In this document: in pieces, positions 33,886-42,513 of the stretch
How positions within the stretch are numbered: the first letter of the stretch is position 1
Layout of the letters: every line of letters starts with the position of its first letter
Assembly: GCA_947502885.1 (NCBI GenBank)
Contig: CANNBP010000020.1
Coordinates: 22,179 to 86,178 of the forward strand
Origin: an uncultured Aquimarina sp.
GTDB lineage: Bacteria; Bacteroidota; Bacteroidia; Flavobacteriales; Flavobacteriaceae
Direction: 5' to 3'
Length of the DNA: 64,000 nt
Notes under the pieces: generated by a model
What the model was told of the DNA's origin: nothing
The model's input: only the letters and a program-made list of their open reading frames with translations
Database searches by the model: none
Made by a program: the position numbers and the translations under genes

Positions 33886-35016
33886 TTACTCCTGTATCTT
33901 ATTATAATAAGCTTTTTCTGTTACTTTTGACCAAGCACCGATCTTATTCTGAAACGACGAATAACTTTCATATACTTCTCTAGAAATAGGGTCATCTCCT
34001 ATCATTTCTTCTATTGCTTCTTTTGTATATCCTCTAAGTGCATCTAATGTTTCTTTAGAAAATTCACGAATTTCTACTTTATCTTCATTTACTAATTTAT
34101 TAAGGTATATGCCATTTTGTTTATCAAACTCTGATAAAACCCATACTTGAGCTCGCTTCGCCGCTCCTTCTAAAATAGATTGTAAATGAAGGGGTAACCT
34201 ATCATGTAATCCTTTATTAATAAAAAATTCTAATTGTGTTCCTGCTTCATGCCAACCAGGAGTGTAGTAGTATTTTGCTATTTTATGAAAACCCATTTTA
34301 TAGTCATGATAGGGGCCAACCCATTCGGTAGCATCGATTACGCCACGTTCTAAACTGGTATATATTTCACTTCCTGCAACCAAAACCGCCGCTCCTCCTG
34401 CTTTTTCTAACACTTTACCTCCGATACCTGGCAAACGCATTTTTAATCCTTTAAAATCTTCAATAGAATTAATTTCTCTATTGAACCATCCTCCCATTTG
34501 TACTCCTGTGTTTCCTCCCATAAATGGTACAAGGTTAAACTGAGCATATGTTTTTTTCCAAAGCTCATATCCACCACCGGTTTCCATCCATGCAGTTAAT
34601 TGTTGACTATTCATTCCAAACGGAACTGCAGCAAAAAACTGAGCAGCAGGAGTTTTTCCTGCCCAATAATAAGCAGCTCCACATCCCATTTCTATAGTTC
34701 CTTGAGATACCGAATCAAAAGCTTCTAATGGTGGTACTAACTCTCCCCCGCCATATACTTTTATTTTTATTTGCCCATTAGACATTTCATCCACCCATTT
34801 TGCATACTTTTCTGCTACCTCACCTAATACAGGAAAATTAGGCGGCCAAGTTGTAGTCATTTTCCAGTGAAATACATGATCTGGTTTAGTTACGCTATAT
34901 GAGGTAGTATTCATACTTGCAGGTGGTTCTCCTAAACAGGAAGAATACAACAAAACAGGTAACATTAACAAAAATAACTTTATGGTTTTAAGTTTTAATA
35001 AGGTATCAAGTTTCAT
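33886..35016 (-). CDS. dctP: TRAP transporter solute-binding protein (DctP family), probable lipoprotein
   Basis: The N-terminus is a signal ending Y-S-S-C followed by L-G-E-P, so the protein is probably lipid-anchored, unlike the free periplasmic DctP proteins of most proteobacteria. The family core is clear: W-P-P-N-F-P, V-Y-G-G-G-E-L-V-P-P-L-E-A-F-D, the G-L-K-M-R-L-P-G-I-G-G arginine block that clamps the carboxylate, and G-V-I-D-A-T-E-W-V-G-P. The R-L-P-G-I-G-G pattern is of the TakP (2-oxo acid) type. It is the last gene of a dctQ-dctM-dctP operon, with 28 bases between. Confidence 0.9.
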   Translation of the reverse strand: MKLDTLLKLKTIKLFLLMLPVLLYSSCLGEPPASMNTTSYSVTKPDHVFHWKMTTTWPPNFPVLGEVAEKYAKWVDEMSNGQIKIKVYGGGELVPPLEAFDSVSQGTIEMGCGAAYYWAGKTPAAQFFAAVPFGMNSQQLTAWMETGGGYELWKKTYAQFNLVPFMGGNTGVQMGGWFNREINSIEDFKGLKMRLPGIGGKVLEKAGGAAVLVAGSEIYTSLERGVIDATEWVGPYHDYKMGFHKIAKYYYTPGWHEAGTQLEFFINKGLHDRLPLHLQSILEGAAKRAQVWVLSEFDKQNGIYLNKLVNEDKVEIREFSKETLDALRGYTKEAIEEMIGDDPISREVYESYSSFQNKIGAWSKVTEKAYYNKIQE

Positions 35017-35044
35017 AAACTTCGATAATTAAGTTTTAAAATTC

Positions 35045-36391
35045 TTATCTCGATAAGAAAACAATTTCAGGAAAAAATACAACTACACCTACAATAATTA
35101 ATTGAATTATGATAAAAGGAATTATCCCTCTATAAATCTGACTTGTTGTTACATTGTCGGGTGCAACTCCTTTTAAATAAAACAAGGCAAACCCAAATGG
35201 CGGTGTTAAAAATGATGTTTGCAGATTCAAAGCTATCAACACTCCTACCCATAACATATTCATATCGAATGCATTAAAAATAGGTGTTACTACAGGTACA
35301 ATTATAAAAACAATCTCTATAAAATCAATAAAAAAACCTGCAACAAAAATCACTACCATCACCAATAATAAAAACATAAGGGGTGTTAGTTGTGATGACA
35401 TAATCAATTCTTGTAAATATGAATCACCTCCTAATGTTCTAAATACTAATGTGAATGTAGTTGCTCCTAATAATATAAAAAACACCATTGTAGTTAGCTT
35501 GGTAGTTTCTTGTGCAACTTCTTTTAATATTTTAAAAGAAAATTTCTTTTGGATAACAGTTAATAATGTAGCCCCGATTGCTCCGATTGCAGATGCTTCT
35601 GTAGGCGAAGCAATACCCGTAAAAATAGAGCCTAAAACAAGAATAATTAACGCCAATGGTAGAAATAATACCTTTAGGAGTTTTGCTTTAAAATTTGTTC
35701 CTCTAAATTCCGCAATCTCTTCTGACGGAATTCTTGGTGCATCTTCTTTATGTACAAAAGATTTGATTAAGATATAAAGTATATACAACCCCACCAATAC
35801 CAAACCCGGAAACAAGGCTGCCGAAAAAAGCGCTCCTACATCTACTGATGCTGCTCCTCTAGATGAATTATTAATTGTATCTGCTAATAATACCAAAACA
35901 ATTGATGGTGGTATAATTTGTCCTAATGTTCCTGATGATGCTATAACGCCAGTAGCTAACTCTGTTTTATATCCTCGTTTTAACATAGTTGGTAAACTAA
36001 TTAATCCCATAGTAACAACGGTCGCTCCCACAATACCAGTCGAAGCAGCTAATAAAGCTCCTACGATCACAACAGAAATTGCCAAACCACCACGGATTCT
36101 ACCAAACATCATTGCCATTGTTTCTAATAAACCTTGCGCTAAACCCGATTTCTCTAACATAATTCCCATAAAAATAAATAAAGGAACGGCCATTAACACA
36201 TAGTTATTTACTACTCCCATTATTCTTGATGGCAGCAAATAAAATGTTGACATTTGGAATTGCTCTGGAGCAAAAATAGATACGGCATACGCAAAAGCAA
36301 TAGAGATACCTCCTAATGTAAACGCAACTGGGTACCCTCTAAGAATTAAAATAAAAATTAACACGAATAAGACGATTGCCAAATACTCCAT
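35045..36391 (-). CDS. dctM: TRAP transporter large permease subunit
   Basis: A 448-residue, 12-13-helix permease of the DctM family, with P-L-F-I-F-M-G-I-M-L-E, G-A-L-L-A-A-S-T-G-I-V-G-A-T-V-V-T-M-G and S-S-G-T-L-G-Q-I-I-P-P-S-I. It forms the sodium-driven translocation path for a carboxylate captured by the binding protein. It starts one base after the small permease and is translated with it. Confidence 0.93.
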   Translation of the reverse strand: MEYLAIVLFVLIFILILRGYPVAFTLGGISIAFAYAVSIFAPEQFQMSTFYLLPSRIMGVVNNYVLMAVPLFIFMGIMLEKSGLAQGLLETMAMMFGRIRGGLAISVVIVGALLAASTGIVGATVVTMGLISLPTMLKRGYKTELATGVIASSGTLGQIIPPSIVLVLLADTINNSSRGAASVDVGALFSAALFPGLVLVGLYILYILIKSFVHKEDAPRIPSEEIAEFRGTNFKAKLLKVLFLPLALIILVLGSIFTGIASPTEASAIGAIGATLLTVIQKKFSFKILKEVAQETTKLTTMVFFILLGATTFTLVFRTLGGDSYLQELIMSSQLTPLMFLLLVMVVIFVAGFFIDFIEIVFIIVPVVTPIFNAFDMNMLWVGVLIALNLQTSFLTPPFGFALFYLKGVAPDNVTTSQIYRGIIPFIIIQLIIVGVVVFFPEIVFLSR

Positions 36392-36891
36392 TATTTAGTA
36401 CTGAAAATGATTTGAATTGATTTTAAAATATGAGAAATCCCTTGCAGTAATAAAAAAATAAAACCTAAGGTAATGCAGAATTTAAGAACATATAAAGCTG
36501 GTAACCCACCTGGTTGAGGAGAACTTTCTCCAATCATAAAAGATGAAACTCCATAATACCATGAGGTTACAATAACAACATAACACCAAGGAATCAATAG
36601 ACCAACCCCTCCTAAAAGATCAATCCATGCTTTTCTTTTTTCAGAAAGTTTAGCATAAAATACATCAACCCTTACATGATTATCATATTTAAAAGTATAC
36701 CCCGAAGCTAATAAAAACAACATTCCGAATAGGTATATCTCTATTTCTATCATCCAAACATAAGTAAACTCAAAAACATACCTTATGATAACATCGATAC
36801 CCATTACCCCGGCTAGCAATACTGCTACCCAACTAACCAGTACTCCTATTTTCTCGCCTAACCAATCAAGAGTATTAATAATTTTTTGCAT
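36391..36891 (-). CDS. dctQ: TRAP transporter small permease subunit
   Basis: This 166-residue protein with four membrane helices matches DctQ: W-V-A-V-L-L-A-G-V-M-G, R-Y-V-F and the conserved D-V-I-I-R. It pairs with the large permease in the inner membrane. It is the first gene of the operon and lies divergent from the MarR gene, 245 bases away. Confidence 0.9.
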   Translation of the reverse strand: MQKIINTLDWLGEKIGVLVSWVAVLLAGVMGIDVIIRYVFEFTYVWMIEIEIYLFGMLFLLASGYTFKYDNHVRVDVFYAKLSEKRKAWIDLLGGVGLLIPWCYVVIVTSWYYGVSSFMIGESSPQPGGLPALYVLKFCITLGFIFLLLQGISHILKSIQIIFSTK

Positions 36892-37042
36892 GCTTTACAT
36901 CTAATTCTTTTGATAAAAGATTAGGTGAAGATAATAAAATCTATTTCATATGAAAATCAAAAAGAGGTTAGTAAAAAACAAAAATCATTACCCGATATAC
37001 TAAATATTAAATTAGATATATATAAGGTCCTGATAATGCATA

Positions 37043-37065
37043 ATTTTCTATAAAATTTAGAAAAT
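37043..37065. promoter_or_regulatory. Inverted repeat in the dctQ-marR divergent region
   Basis: ATTTTCTA and TAGAAAAT, eight perfect bases each, seven apart. It lies 24 bases before the MarR palindrome. It may be a second operator, or an AT-rich coincidence. Confidence 0.35.
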
Positions 37066-37088
37066 ATTTTACAAAAGACCATAAATAC

Positions 37089-37100
37089 TTACCATGGTAA
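37089..37100. promoter_or_regulatory. MarR operator palindrome TTACCATGGTAA
   Basis: A perfect 12-base palindrome between the expected -33 and -7 elements of the marR gene, fitting autorepression. Near-identical sites lie between marR and the DoxX gene. Confidence 0.75.
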
Positions 37101-37112
37101 ATACATTATACC

Positions 37113-37120
37113 TATATTTG
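37113..37120 (+). promoter_or_regulatory. Flavobacterial -7 box of marR
   Basis: TATATTTG, matching TAnnTTTG, 17 bases before the start codon and 13 bases after the operator palindrome. Confidence 0.6.
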
Positions 37121-37136
37121 CCGAAATTAATCATAC

Positions 37137-37586
37137 ATGGCAAGTATAGACGATGACACGAAAACCAATTTTGCAAACGATAAACATCGTTTTGCAGCTA
37201 ATGTTATCTATACTAGCAATTGGATTAAGAATCAGTTTTATGAGTTTATAAAACCATTTGGATTATCGTCTCCGCAATTTAATATCCTACGTATTTTGAG
37301 AGGAGCCAAAGATTGGGTGAACATGAATGATATCAAAAGTAGAATGGTTGAAAAATCTCCCAATACAACTAGGCTTTGTGATAAATTATTAGAAAAAGGA
37401 CTGGTGGAGAGGAGGCGTTCTGAAAAAGATAGACGATTGGTCTTTTTAAAAATATCAGAACAAGGTCTTCAATTATTAAAAGAAATAGATGAACACGATG
37501 ATGGTTCTCATATGAGTTTTTTTAATAATATAAATGATGATGAAGCTAAAGTAGTTTCTCAAATTCTTGATAAACTAAGAGGGTAA
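37137..37586 (+). CDS. MarR family transcriptional regulator
   Basis: A 149-residue winged helix protein: the L-S-S-P-Q-F-N-I-L-R-I-L-R-G helix, recognition region K-S-P-N-T-T-R-L-C-D-K-L-L-E-K-G-L-V-E-R-R, and wing S-E-K-D-R-R-L-V-F-L, then a dimer helix. MarR proteins repress by binding palindromes and let go on binding a ligand or on oxidation. A perfect palindrome overlaps its promoter and more copies precede the next gene (DoxX-like), so both are likely targets. Confidence 0.92.
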   Translation: MASIDDDTKTNFANDKHRFAANVIYTSNWIKNQFYEFIKPFGLSSPQFNILRILRGAKDWVNMNDIKSRMVEKSPNTTRLCDKLLEKGLVERRRSEKDRRLVFLKISEQGLQLLKEIDEHDDGSHMSFFNNINDDEAKVVSQILDKLRG

Positions 37587-37603
37587 AAAAATTTAAATCA
37601 ATA

Positions 37604-37632
37604 TTTACCATGGTTAATAACACCGTGGTAAC
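37604..37632. promoter_or_regulatory. Two MarR half-palindromes upstream of the DoxX gene
   Basis: TTACCATGGTTAA at 37605-37617 and ACCGTGGTAAC at 37622-37632 resemble the 37089 palindrome. The two centres lie about one and a half helical turns apart. Confidence 0.65.
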
Positions 37633-37664
37633 TAAAATAATTATTAATTAAATCAATTTCAACT

Positions 37665-38066
37665 ATGAAAAAAAGAGATGTATGGATTTATCGAATCGCA
37701 ACAGCATTATTAACCCTATTAATGACTTTTAGTGCTACAATGTATTATATTCAATATGAAATGGTTAGTGAAACATTTTTAAAACTAGGGTTTCCTACTT
37801 TTATTATTTATCCTTTGGCCATTCTTAAAATAACTGGTCTAATTGTAATTTGGGCAAACAAGTCAAAAATGCTTAAAGAGTGGGCCTATGCCGGTTTTGT
37901 ATTTGAATTATTACTTGCTATTGGTGCTCATATAAGCATTCAGGATGGCGAGCAATATGCAGCATTAGTAGGCTTAATCTTAGTAGTAATATCTTATATC
38001 TATAACCGAAAATTATTTAGTACGTATACCTCATCACGCAAGACAACAACCGAGGACATTATTTAA
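37665..38066 (+). CDS. DoxX-like four-helix membrane protein
   Basis: A 133-residue protein with four hydrophobic helices. G-F-P-T-F-I-I-Y-P-L-A-I-L-K and W-A-Y-A-G-F-V-F-E-L-L-L-A-I-G-A-H match the DoxX_2 pattern. Members take part in redox and thiol stress in some bacteria. The MarR neighbour and operators suggest induction by a small molecule or oxidant. A hairpin follows at 38090-38132. Confidence 0.85.
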   Translation: MKKRDVWIYRIATALLTLLMTFSATMYYIQYEMVSETFLKLGFPTFIIYPLAILKITGLIVIWANKSKMLKEWAYAGFVFELLLAIGAHISIQDGEQYAALVGLILVVISYIYNRKLFSTYTSSRKTTTEDII

Positions 38067-38089
38067 AATATCTATATTGTACTATATTT

Positions 38090-38132
38090 ACTTAACCTGT
38101 CCAGGTTTTAATAAACTCAGGACAGGTTAAGT
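38090..38132. terminator. Convergent hairpin between DoxX and yaaA genes
   Basis: ACTTAACCTGTCC and its exact complement separated by 17 bases. It could end either transcript, though the T-run is weak on the plus strand. Confidence 0.6.
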
Positions 38133-38146
38133 AGATTTTAAACAAC

Positions 38147-38908
38147 CTATCTAACAAAAACTAATTCATTAGGCTTGACAGTATACTCATTACTAAACCC
38201 GTACCCTTCATAATTAAAACCTTTTAAGTCTTCTATTGTTTTTGCATTGGTATCAATAATATATCTTACCATCATTCCTCTTGCTTTTTTAGCAAAGAAA
38301 CTGATCATCTTAAGCTTATCTCCTTTCCAATCTTTAAATTGTGGTGTGATAACAGGAACTTTTAATGTTTTTACATCTACAGCACTAAAATATTCATTAC
38401 TCGCTAGGTTAACAAACAACTCATCATCTTCAAGTTCGTCATTCAATTTTTCAGTAACAGTTTTTTTCCAAAACTCATACAAGTTATTTTTCCTTCCGAT
38501 TTTAAGTTTAGTTCCCATCTCTAGACGATAAGGTTGCATTAGATCCAATGGCTTTAAGATTCCATATAAACCAGATAGTATCCTTAATTGATCTTGCAAT
38601 TGATTCAGTTTATTTTCTGGAATTGTATATGCATCCAACCCTATGTACACATCACCTTTAAATGCATATACTGCTTGCCTTGCATTTTCTTGTGTAAATG
38701 GAAGATTAAAATCTTGATTACGCTGCCAGTTGAGTTGTGCCAGTTTATCGCTTATCCCCATTAATTCTGATAATTTTTTTGGTGATTTTTTCTGAAGCAA
38801 AGCATTTAATTTCTCTGCTTCTGCTGAAAAAGAAAGCTCTGAATATTGTTGAGTAGGTAACGTAGTTTCAAAATCTAATGATTTTGCTGGAGATATTACA
38901 ATTTTCAT
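38147..38908 (-). CDS. yaaA: Peroxide stress protein YaaA
   Basis: A 253-residue member of the YaaA/DUF328 family with the N-terminal I-S-P-A-K-S-L-D, W-x-x-x-F, D-V-Y-x-G-L-D-A, L-S-G-L-Y-G-I-L-K-P-L-D-L-M-Q-P-Y-R-L-E-M-G and the K-A-R-G-M-M-V-R-Y block. In E. coli the protein limits free iron during peroxide stress and binds DNA. The gene stands alone. A TAnnTTTG box lies at 38929-38936. Confidence 0.95.
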   Translation of the reverse strand: MKIVISPAKSLDFETTLPTQQYSELSFSAEAEKLNALLQKKSPKKLSELMGISDKLAQLNWQRNQDFNLPFTQENARQAVYAFKGDVYIGLDAYTIPENKLNQLQDQLRILSGLYGILKPLDLMQPYRLEMGTKLKIGRKNNLYEFWKKTVTEKLNDELEDDELFVNLASNEYFSAVDVKTLKVPVITPQFKDWKGDKLKMISFFAKKARGMMVRYIIDTNAKTIEDLKGFNYEGYGFSNEYTVKPNELVFVR

Positions 38909-38928
38909 TTAGGTATCATTTTGTCCTT

Positions 38929-38936
38929 CAAAAATA
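38929..38936 (-). promoter_or_regulatory. Flavobacterial -7 box of yaaA
   Basis: TATTTTTG on the minus strand, 21 bases upstream of the start codon at 38908. No clear -33 element was found. Confidence 0.5.
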
Positions 38937-39308
38937 CAATTGTGTTACGAAAATTAAAATTCATAGAAGAATTTCTTCTTTATGCAGGTATTGATAAAAG
39001 TTATTTTGAATCTATAGTTTACTTATCTAATGCATTTTTTTTCTAACAAAACACCAACTACACCTCAATTATCCCCAAAAAATAAATACTCCAAAAAGCT
39101 TTTACTTTTTAAATTATGAGAAAAATATTTTATTAACTTTATAACTCTTAACGTATTAAAAAAGAGTCTCCCTCTCTTGAAGCATTAAAAATGAGTTTCT
39201 CATTTTTAAGATGTCAAAATGGATCACAAAATCATTCACACCTTTCTTATTCCCCTTAAACTTTTTTTTCAAGCAGTTGCTTGACTATTAATTTAAACTA
39301 TTTATTAT
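38937..39308. other. Intergenic region upstream of the GH71/99-like gene
   Basis: This holds an 11-base perfect inverted repeat (TTAAAAATGAG, TTT, complement) at 39185-39209 and a weaker one just before it. They may lie in a leader upstream of the glycoside hydrolase gene. I see no gene. Confidence 0.45.
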
Positions 39309-40721
39309 ATGTTAAGATTTTCTAATGCCTTTAGTATTATTATTTTTATTGCCATCATTTCCTTTTATTCTTGTGAAAAGGATGATATTAACTCAATTTC
39401 TGAACCCTTAATTGACGAACAACCTATTTCCGAAATTGTTCAAGACACTGTATTCACCGATGCAGAATTGTCAAAAATTTTAGAAGAAGAATTAAAATTC
39501 TTAGAACTTGAAGAACACAGTGCACGAGGTGCTATTGTTGATATTTCGGGTATGGACATTGTAAAGACGAATCCAAAAAAGGTATATGTTCATTATATGC
39601 CTTGGTTTCAAAGTAAAGATTTTGATGGGTATTGGGGACAACATTGGACTATGAGTAACCAAAACCCAGAAATTCAAGATCAAAATGGTAAGCGAGAAAT
39701 TGCATCTTATTACTACCCTATAATTGGCCCTTATTCATCTGGAGATCCAGATTTACAAGAGTATCATTTGTTATTGATGAAGCTTGCCGGAATTGATGGG
39801 GTTATTTTTGATTGGTACGGTACCAAAGACATATATGATTATGAATTGATCAAAAAATCTACAGAAACTTTTATTGATAACTTAGAGGATCTCGGGCTCC
39901 AATTTTCTATTATGTACGAAGATCGCGTTGTTAAACAAGTATCAGAGCAACCTATTTCTATTGAAGCTATCAAAGCGGCGCAAGAAGATTTTAAATATAT
40001 TAATGATGAATATTTCTCTAGCTCAGAATATTTAAAATACAATGACAAGAATATGTTATTTATCTTTGGCCCTAATTTTTTGACAACAGAGAGAGAATGG
40101 GATTTGGTATTTGATATATTTCCAACAGAAAATCATCCAAGTTTTTTAACCCTATGGGGATCAAGTGGCCAAGTTGGACCAAACGCAACAGGAGAATTTT
40201 TATGGGTAGACAAAGATCATTTATTAGCTCATGAACATTATTATAATACACTTCAATCAGAAAATCTGATTACAGTCGGGTCATCTTACCCTGGCTTTAA
40301 AAGTTTTTATAGACAAGGAGGTTGGACCGAGGGAATTAATGATTGGACAATTGATTTTAACCAAGGACAAACTTTTGTAGAAACACTTAACTATACCCAT
40401 CATGAACAATCTGATTTTATTCAAATTATTACTTGGAATGATTTTGGCGAAGGCACTATGATAGAACCAACTCAAGAATTTGGTTTTATGTATCTTCAAC
40501 TTCTACAGCAATACACTGGTGTATCCTACTCTGGTAAACATTTACAAATCATTCTTGATTTATATCATACAAGAAAGGAGTATAAGGATATTGCAGAAGT
40601 ACAGTATTTATTAAACAGATGTTATAAGTATATAAAACGTGGTAAACTATGGCGAGCAAAAAAAATTATTAAAGCAATTAGACGTTTTTTAAAAGAAATA
40701 AAAAAATTAAATAAAGAATAA
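39309..40721 (+). CDS. Lipoprotein glycoside hydrolase, family 71/99-like
   Basis: The signal peptide ends F-Y-S-C, then E-K-D-D, an acidic surface-export tether. After a 60-residue spacer comes a TIM-barrel of GH99 type: V-Y-V-H-Y-M-P-W-F-Q, G-Q-H-W-T-M, A-S-Y-Y-Y-P-I-I-G-P-Y, I-D-G-V-I-F-D-W-Y-G, a central strand with I-M-Y-E-D, and I-T-W-N-D-F-G-E-G-T at the end. In GH99 enzymes acidic residues near these blocks cleave alpha-mannosides. The target polysaccharide is unknown. The C-terminal 60 residues are basic helices. No SusC/D pair is nearby. Confidence 0.85.
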   Translation: MLRFSNAFSIIIFIAIISFYSCEKDDINSISEPLIDEQPISEIVQDTVFTDAELSKILEEELKFLELEEHSARGAIVDISGMDIVKTNPKKVYVHYMPWFQSKDFDGYWGQHWTMSNQNPEIQDQNGKREIASYYYPIIGPYSSGDPDLQEYHLLLMKLAGIDGVIFDWYGTKDIYDYELIKKSTETFIDNLEDLGLQFSIMYEDRVVKQVSEQPISIEAIKAAQEDFKYINDEYFSSSEYLKYNDKNMLFIFGPNFLTTEREWDLVFDIFPTENHPSFLTLWGSSGQVGPNATGEFLWVDKDHLLAHEHYYNTLQSENLITVGSSYPGFKSFYRQGGWTEGINDWTIDFNQGQTFVETLNYTHHEQSDFIQIITWNDFGEGTMIEPTQEFGFMYLQLLQQYTGVSYSGKHLQIILDLYHTRKEYKDIAEVQYLLNRCYKYIKRGKLWRAKKIIKAIRRFLKEIKKLNKE

Positions 40722-40788
40722 AACCATATTCTTGTTTACTCATTTAATACTTAAAATTTATGCTTTTTAAGACTTAGAAAAAGAACAA

Positions 40789-40820
40789 ATAAAAAAGCCT
40801 GTCTATATGGACAGGCTTGT
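40789..40820 (-). terminator. Rho-independent terminator of the cold-shock gene
   Basis: On the minus strand, AAGCCTGTC and GACAGGCTT arms with a six-base loop are followed by a run of T, 24 bases after the stop codon at 40844. Confidence 0.88.
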
Positions 40821-40843
40821 GTTCAAAAAGTCAAAATTGTATA

Positions 40844-41035
40844 TTATAATACTTTCACGTTTACCGCGTTCATTCCTTTTTTACCTTCTTTAAGATCAAA
40901 CTCTACTTCGTCACCTTCACGAACTTCGTCGATTAGCCCTGAGATGTGTACAAAATGATCTTTGTTTGATCCTTCTTCTGTGATGAATCCAAATCCTTTG
41001 GAGTCATTAAAAAATTTTACTGTTCCTTTATTCAT
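40844..41035 (-). CDS. CspA-family cold-shock protein
   Basis: A 63-residue single-domain protein with M-N-K-G-T-V-K-F-F-N, RNP1 K-G-F-G-F-I and RNP2 H-F-V-H-I-S. It binds single-stranded RNA and DNA and is likely an RNA chaperone. The 420 bases upstream contain no gene, so a long 5' untranslated leader, as cold-shock genes often have, is possible. Confidence 0.97.
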   Translation of the reverse strand: MNKGTVKFFNDSKGFGFITEEGSNKDHFVHISGLIDEVREGDEVEFDLKEGKKGMNAVNVKVL

Positions 41036-41455
41036 TATAAATTATTAAAACGCTAATGTACTATTATTTGAGCAGTATTCCCTATATATTTCAAAATAAA
41101 GTTTTTAGTAACTATTATTTAATGTTTTGTAAATGTCTTGATAATGAACAGAAAACAGCTTTTTGTCATTAAAAATAAACCTTTATTTGCACATTATTTT
41201 TCTAGTTTACATCAACCCTCTACTTCTTTTAACATACCATTAGTTTTTTTGAAGCCACTCCCCCGCTTTTATCGACACTCCTGCTATATGTTCGTATACA
41301 TCTAATATTTTCTATGGATTTATCATTTTTAGATAAAAACACAAATAAGATAACAGGATCTAAAAACTGCCATACTAGGAGTATCAGGGATTGAGTTTTT
41401 AAACCGGAAAATCTATCTCAAAACCAATAAACTTGATTAAAAAAATACAAGTACC
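41036..41455. other. 420-base intergenic region upstream of the cold-shock gene
   Basis: This region separates the cold-shock gene from the end of rluD. It is AT-rich, with no gene. Weak inverted repeats (ACTCCTGCTAT and ATACTAGGAGT, about 90 bases apart) are not strong enough to claim a function. Confidence 0.5.
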
Positions 41456-42511
41456 CTATTCTTCTTCAAAAGGCAACTGATTTTTTGCATAGTTTTTCCA
41501 GCGCTCAATACATAACTTCATATCTTCAGGAATTTCAGTTTCAAAATGCATAAACTCTCCTGTGGTAGGATGTTCAAAACCAAGAGTTTTTGCATGCAAT
41601 GCTTGTCTAGGAAGTATTTTAAAGCAATTATCTACAAACTGCTTATACTTGGTAAAAGTGGTTCCTTTCAGTATTTTTTCCCCTCCATAACGTTCATCAT
41701 TAAATAGCGTATGCCCTATATATTTCATATGGACTCTGATTTGGTGTGTTCTACCTGTTTCCAATTTACAAGAAACCAAAGTCACATATCCCAAACGTTC
41801 TAATACCTTAAAATGAGTAACAGCGGGTTTCCCTTTATCAGCCTCATCGTCTACAAAAACTGTATTTTGTAATCTATTTTTTGGGTGGCGCCCAATGTTA
41901 CCTTCTATTGTCCCTTCATCTTCTTTCATATTACCCCAAACAATAGCCACATATTCTCTTTTGCTTGTTTTATCAAAAAACTGTTTAGACAAATGAGTCA
42001 TGGCCTCTTCTGTTTTTGCTATCACCAAAAGCCCACTAGTATCTTTATCGATGCGATGTACTAATCCAGGACGGTCACTACTATTATTAGGCAAGTTATC
42101 AAAGTGATATATTAAAGCATTGATAAGAGTTCCCGAGTAATTTCCATGTCCAGGATGTACCACCATACCTGCAGGTTTGTTAACAACCAAAAGCACATCA
42201 TCTTCGTACACTATATCCAAAGGGATATTCTCTGGAGTTAATAAATTCTCATAAGGAGGGTGAGAAAACAATACACGTACTACATCATTTGGCTTTACCT
42301 TATGATTTGATTTTACAGGAATATCATTTACATATACACTACCTTCTTTTGCTGCTTGTTGGATTTTATTACGTGTAGCATTTTCAATAAAGTTCATTAA
42401 AAACTTATCTACTCGTAATGGAATTTGCCCTGCTCCTGCTACAAAACGATGATGTTCGTATAAATCATCTTCATTAGCATCAAAATCTCCTATATTTTCT
42501 GGTCCTATCAC
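41456..42511 (-). CDS. rluD: Ribosomal large-subunit pseudouridine synthase, RluA/RluD family
   Basis: An N-terminal S4 RNA-binding domain (about 30-95, L-R-V-D-K-F-L ... V-Y-V-N-D) is followed by the pseudouridine synthase domain with V-V-N-K-P-A-G-M-V-V-H-P-G and the catalytic aspartate in L-V-H-R-I-D-K-D-T-S-G-L-L. G-R-T-H-Q-I-R-V-H and F-N-D-x-R-Y-G-G complete the family pattern. RluD makes pseudouridines in helix 69 of 23S rRNA. The gene follows the PASTA-domain gene with two bases between, an arrangement common in Flavobacteriia. Confidence 0.93.
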   Translation of the reverse strand: MIGPENIGDFDANEDDLYEHHRFVAGAGQIPLRVDKFLMNFIENATRNKIQQAAKEGSVYVNDIPVKSNHKVKPNDVVRVLFSHPPYENLLTPENIPLDIVYEDDVLLVVNKPAGMVVHPGHGNYSGTLINALIYHFDNLPNNSSDRPGLVHRIDKDTSGLLVIAKTEEAMTHLSKQFFDKTSKREYVAIVWGNMKEDEGTIEGNIGRHPKNRLQNTVFVDDEADKGKPAVTHFKVLERLGYVTLVSCKLETGRTHQIRVHMKYIGHTLFNDERYGGEKILKGTTFTKYKQFVDNCFKILPRQALHAKTLGFEHPTTGEFMHFETEIPEDMKLCIERWKNYAKNQLPFEEE

Positions 42512-42513
42512 AA

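Noticed and set aside
41260..41400. Inverted repeat ACTCCTGCTAT / ATACTAGGAGT
   Set aside because: Only 9 of 11 bases match over about 90 bases, within chance in AT-rich DNA.
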